Positions 5,984-6,645 of a stretch of 6,645 nt of DNA are shown here, one piece after another. The DNA is from Bacteroidota bacterium (GTDB lineage: Bacteria > Bacteroidota > Ignavibacteria > UBA10030). The stretch spans positions 1 through 6,645 of the forward strand of contig JALONE010000057.1 in assembly GCA_025455125.1 (NCBI GenBank), in the 5' to 3' direction. How positions within the stretch are numbered: the stretch's first letter is position 1; each line of letters opens with the position of its first letter. Below the pieces are notes generated by a model. The model did no database searches. It was not told where the DNA came from and was given only the letters and a program-made list of their open reading frames with translations. A program made the translations under genes and the position numbers.

Positions 5984-6439
5984 TTAGCTCTTCTCGACCC
6001 AGAAGAGGACCTGATTGTATTCGACCGGCTTGCCGTTCTCGACCAGGATCTTGACGACGGTGCCGTTCGCATCGGACTCGATCTCATTCATGAGCTTCAT
6101 CGCCTCGACAATGCAAAGCACTTGACCGATCTTGACCGGTTGTCCGACCTCGATGTATGCCTCGGCGTCTGGAGATGGAGCACGATAGAACGTGCCGACG
6201 ATCGGCGAGCGGACCTCGTGATATTGCGGAGAGCTTTTCTGTGCAGAGGGGGCCGGGGCGGCGGATGGAGCCGATTGCGGTGCCGGCGCAGCAACGGGAG
6301 CATATTGGATCGACGCCGGAGCAGCCATCGTCCGATTGCGGGCCACGCGCAGCCGCTTCCCCTCTTCCTCGATCTCAACCTCATCGACATTGCTGTTCTC
6401 GACGAGCTTGATGACTTTCTTTACGTATGAAAGATCCAT
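5984..6439 (-). CDS. accB: Biotin carboxyl carrier protein of acetyl-CoA carboxylase
   Basis: Seen: 151 residues from the chosen ATG. The N-terminal helical segment is MDLSYVKKVIKLVENSNVDE. An Ala/Pro/Ser-rich flexible linker covers about 38-70. The biotinyl domain begins EVRSPIVGTFYRAPSPDA, includes the thumb insertion typical of AccB, and has the biotinylation site VEAMKLMNEI with K115. Known: the biotin arm shuttles the carboxyl group from AccC to the carboxyltransferase in the cytoplasm. The start at 6439 is preferred because MDLSYVKK matches the usual AccB N-terminus and an AAAGGA lies 6 bases upstream. The frame is open to an earlier ATG at 6502 that would overlap the efp stop by 8 bases, adding 21 residues rich in Ser, Thr and Gly, which I consider less likely. 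Carboxyltransferase genes (accA, accD) are not in the window. Confidence 0.96.
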   Translation of the reverse strand: MDLSYVKKVIKLVENSNVDEVEIEEEGKRLRVARNRTMAAPASIQYAPVAAPAPQSAPSAAPAPSAQKSSPQYHEVRSPIVGTFYRAPSPDAEAYIEVGQPVKIGQVLCIVEAMKLMNEIESDANGTVVKILVENGKPVEYNQVLFWVEKS

Positions 6440-6445
6440 CCGAGA

Positions 6446-6451
6446 TCCTTT
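6446..6451 (-). promoter_or_regulatory. Ribosome binding site deciding the accB start
   Basis: The minus strand reads AAAGGA, 6 bases before the ATG at 6439. The competing ATGs at 6502 and 6490 lack a well-spaced site; the GAGG near 6490 is only 2 bases from it. Confidence 0.6.
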
Positions 6452-6494
6452 GTGAGACGTGGGGGTACCCGTGGATTGGTCGCTGCTCATGTCC

Positions 6495-6645
6495 TCAGCC
6501 ATTCACGCGCTCGAGATATTTCCCGGTTCTGGTATCCACCCGAATCGTGTCTCCCTCGTTGATGAACAGGGGTACATTCACGCTCGCCCCCGTTTCCACC
6601 TTCGCGGGCTTCTGGGCTCCTGTTGCCGTATCCCCCTTCACTCCG
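6495..6645 (-). CDS. efp: Elongation factor P, C-terminal part (partial)
   Basis: Seen: the last 49 codons and a TGA stop (6495-6497), cut by the right edge. The residues include VPLFINEGDTIRVDTRTGKY and end YLERVNG. Known: this is the third (OB-fold) domain of EF-P, the translation factor that rescues ribosomes stalled at polyproline stretches. The full protein is about 185-190 residues, so roughly three quarters lies outside. The N-terminal domain with the modifiable tip residue is not visible, so its modification type cannot be judged. The stop is 55 bases before the preferred accB start. The efp-accB-accC order recurs in several bacterial groups, which adds to the assignment. Confidence 0.93.
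   Translation of the reverse strand, partial: GVKGDTATGAQKPAKVETGASVNVPLFINEGDTIRVDTRTGKYLERVNG

Noticed and set aside
4686..5987. Long plus-strand open frame (433 codons) opposite accC
   Set aside because: It is the mirror of a GC-biased real gene. Its product is low-complexity and charged with no recognisable domain, while the minus strand encodes a complete AccC.

Overview
The window carries bacterial chromosomal DNA, fairly GC-rich by eye, with every convincing gene on the minus strand, so it reads from right to left. Transcription enters through the last 49 codons of efp (elongation factor P). It then passes accB (biotin carboxyl carrier protein), accC (biotin carboxylase), gcvH (lipoyl carrier of the glycine cleavage system), a hybrid-free sensor histidine kinase with PAS and GAF domains, and a NarL/FixJ-type response regulator. 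Gaps are about 20 to 55 bases, and the kinase and regulator overlap by 4 bases, so these six genes look like one operon. The order efp-accB-accC is seen in several lineages, including the Bacteroidota/Chlorobi/Ignavibacteria (FCB) group. The BCCP N-terminus and GC level would suit such an organism, but this is a weak inference and no taxon is proven.

Left of the operon (about 540-1530) the character changes. A 318-base gap (1214-1531) holds three spaced copies of a GRATTAC-type motif, one of them centred in a CTACGG/CCGTAG palindrome. It also holds a weak promoter candidate and a long inverted repeat. The gap precedes an orphan single-domain response regulator (131 aa, receiver only). That gene is followed 3 bases after its stop by a second inverted repeat. 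Further on is a clear Rho-independent terminator whose T-tract overlaps a possible promoter for the next gene.

The leftmost gene (1-537, cut by the window edge) starts with GTG. It encodes the N-terminal part of a metallo-beta-lactamase/beta-CASP RNA-processing nuclease. It is intact in frame as far as the edge.

Functionally, the right half joins translation (EF-P), fatty acid initiation (acetyl-CoA carboxylase biotin subunits) and one-carbon metabolism (H protein) to a two-component system. The kinase has one N-terminal membrane helix and no extracellular domain, so it probably senses a cytoplasmic signal. Its partner is most likely the overlapping LuxR-type regulator; the orphan receiver may be a second phosphoryl acceptor. 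I found no mobile element, CRISPR, tRNA or rRNA. The least explained part is the structured non-coding DNA flanking the orphan receiver gene.
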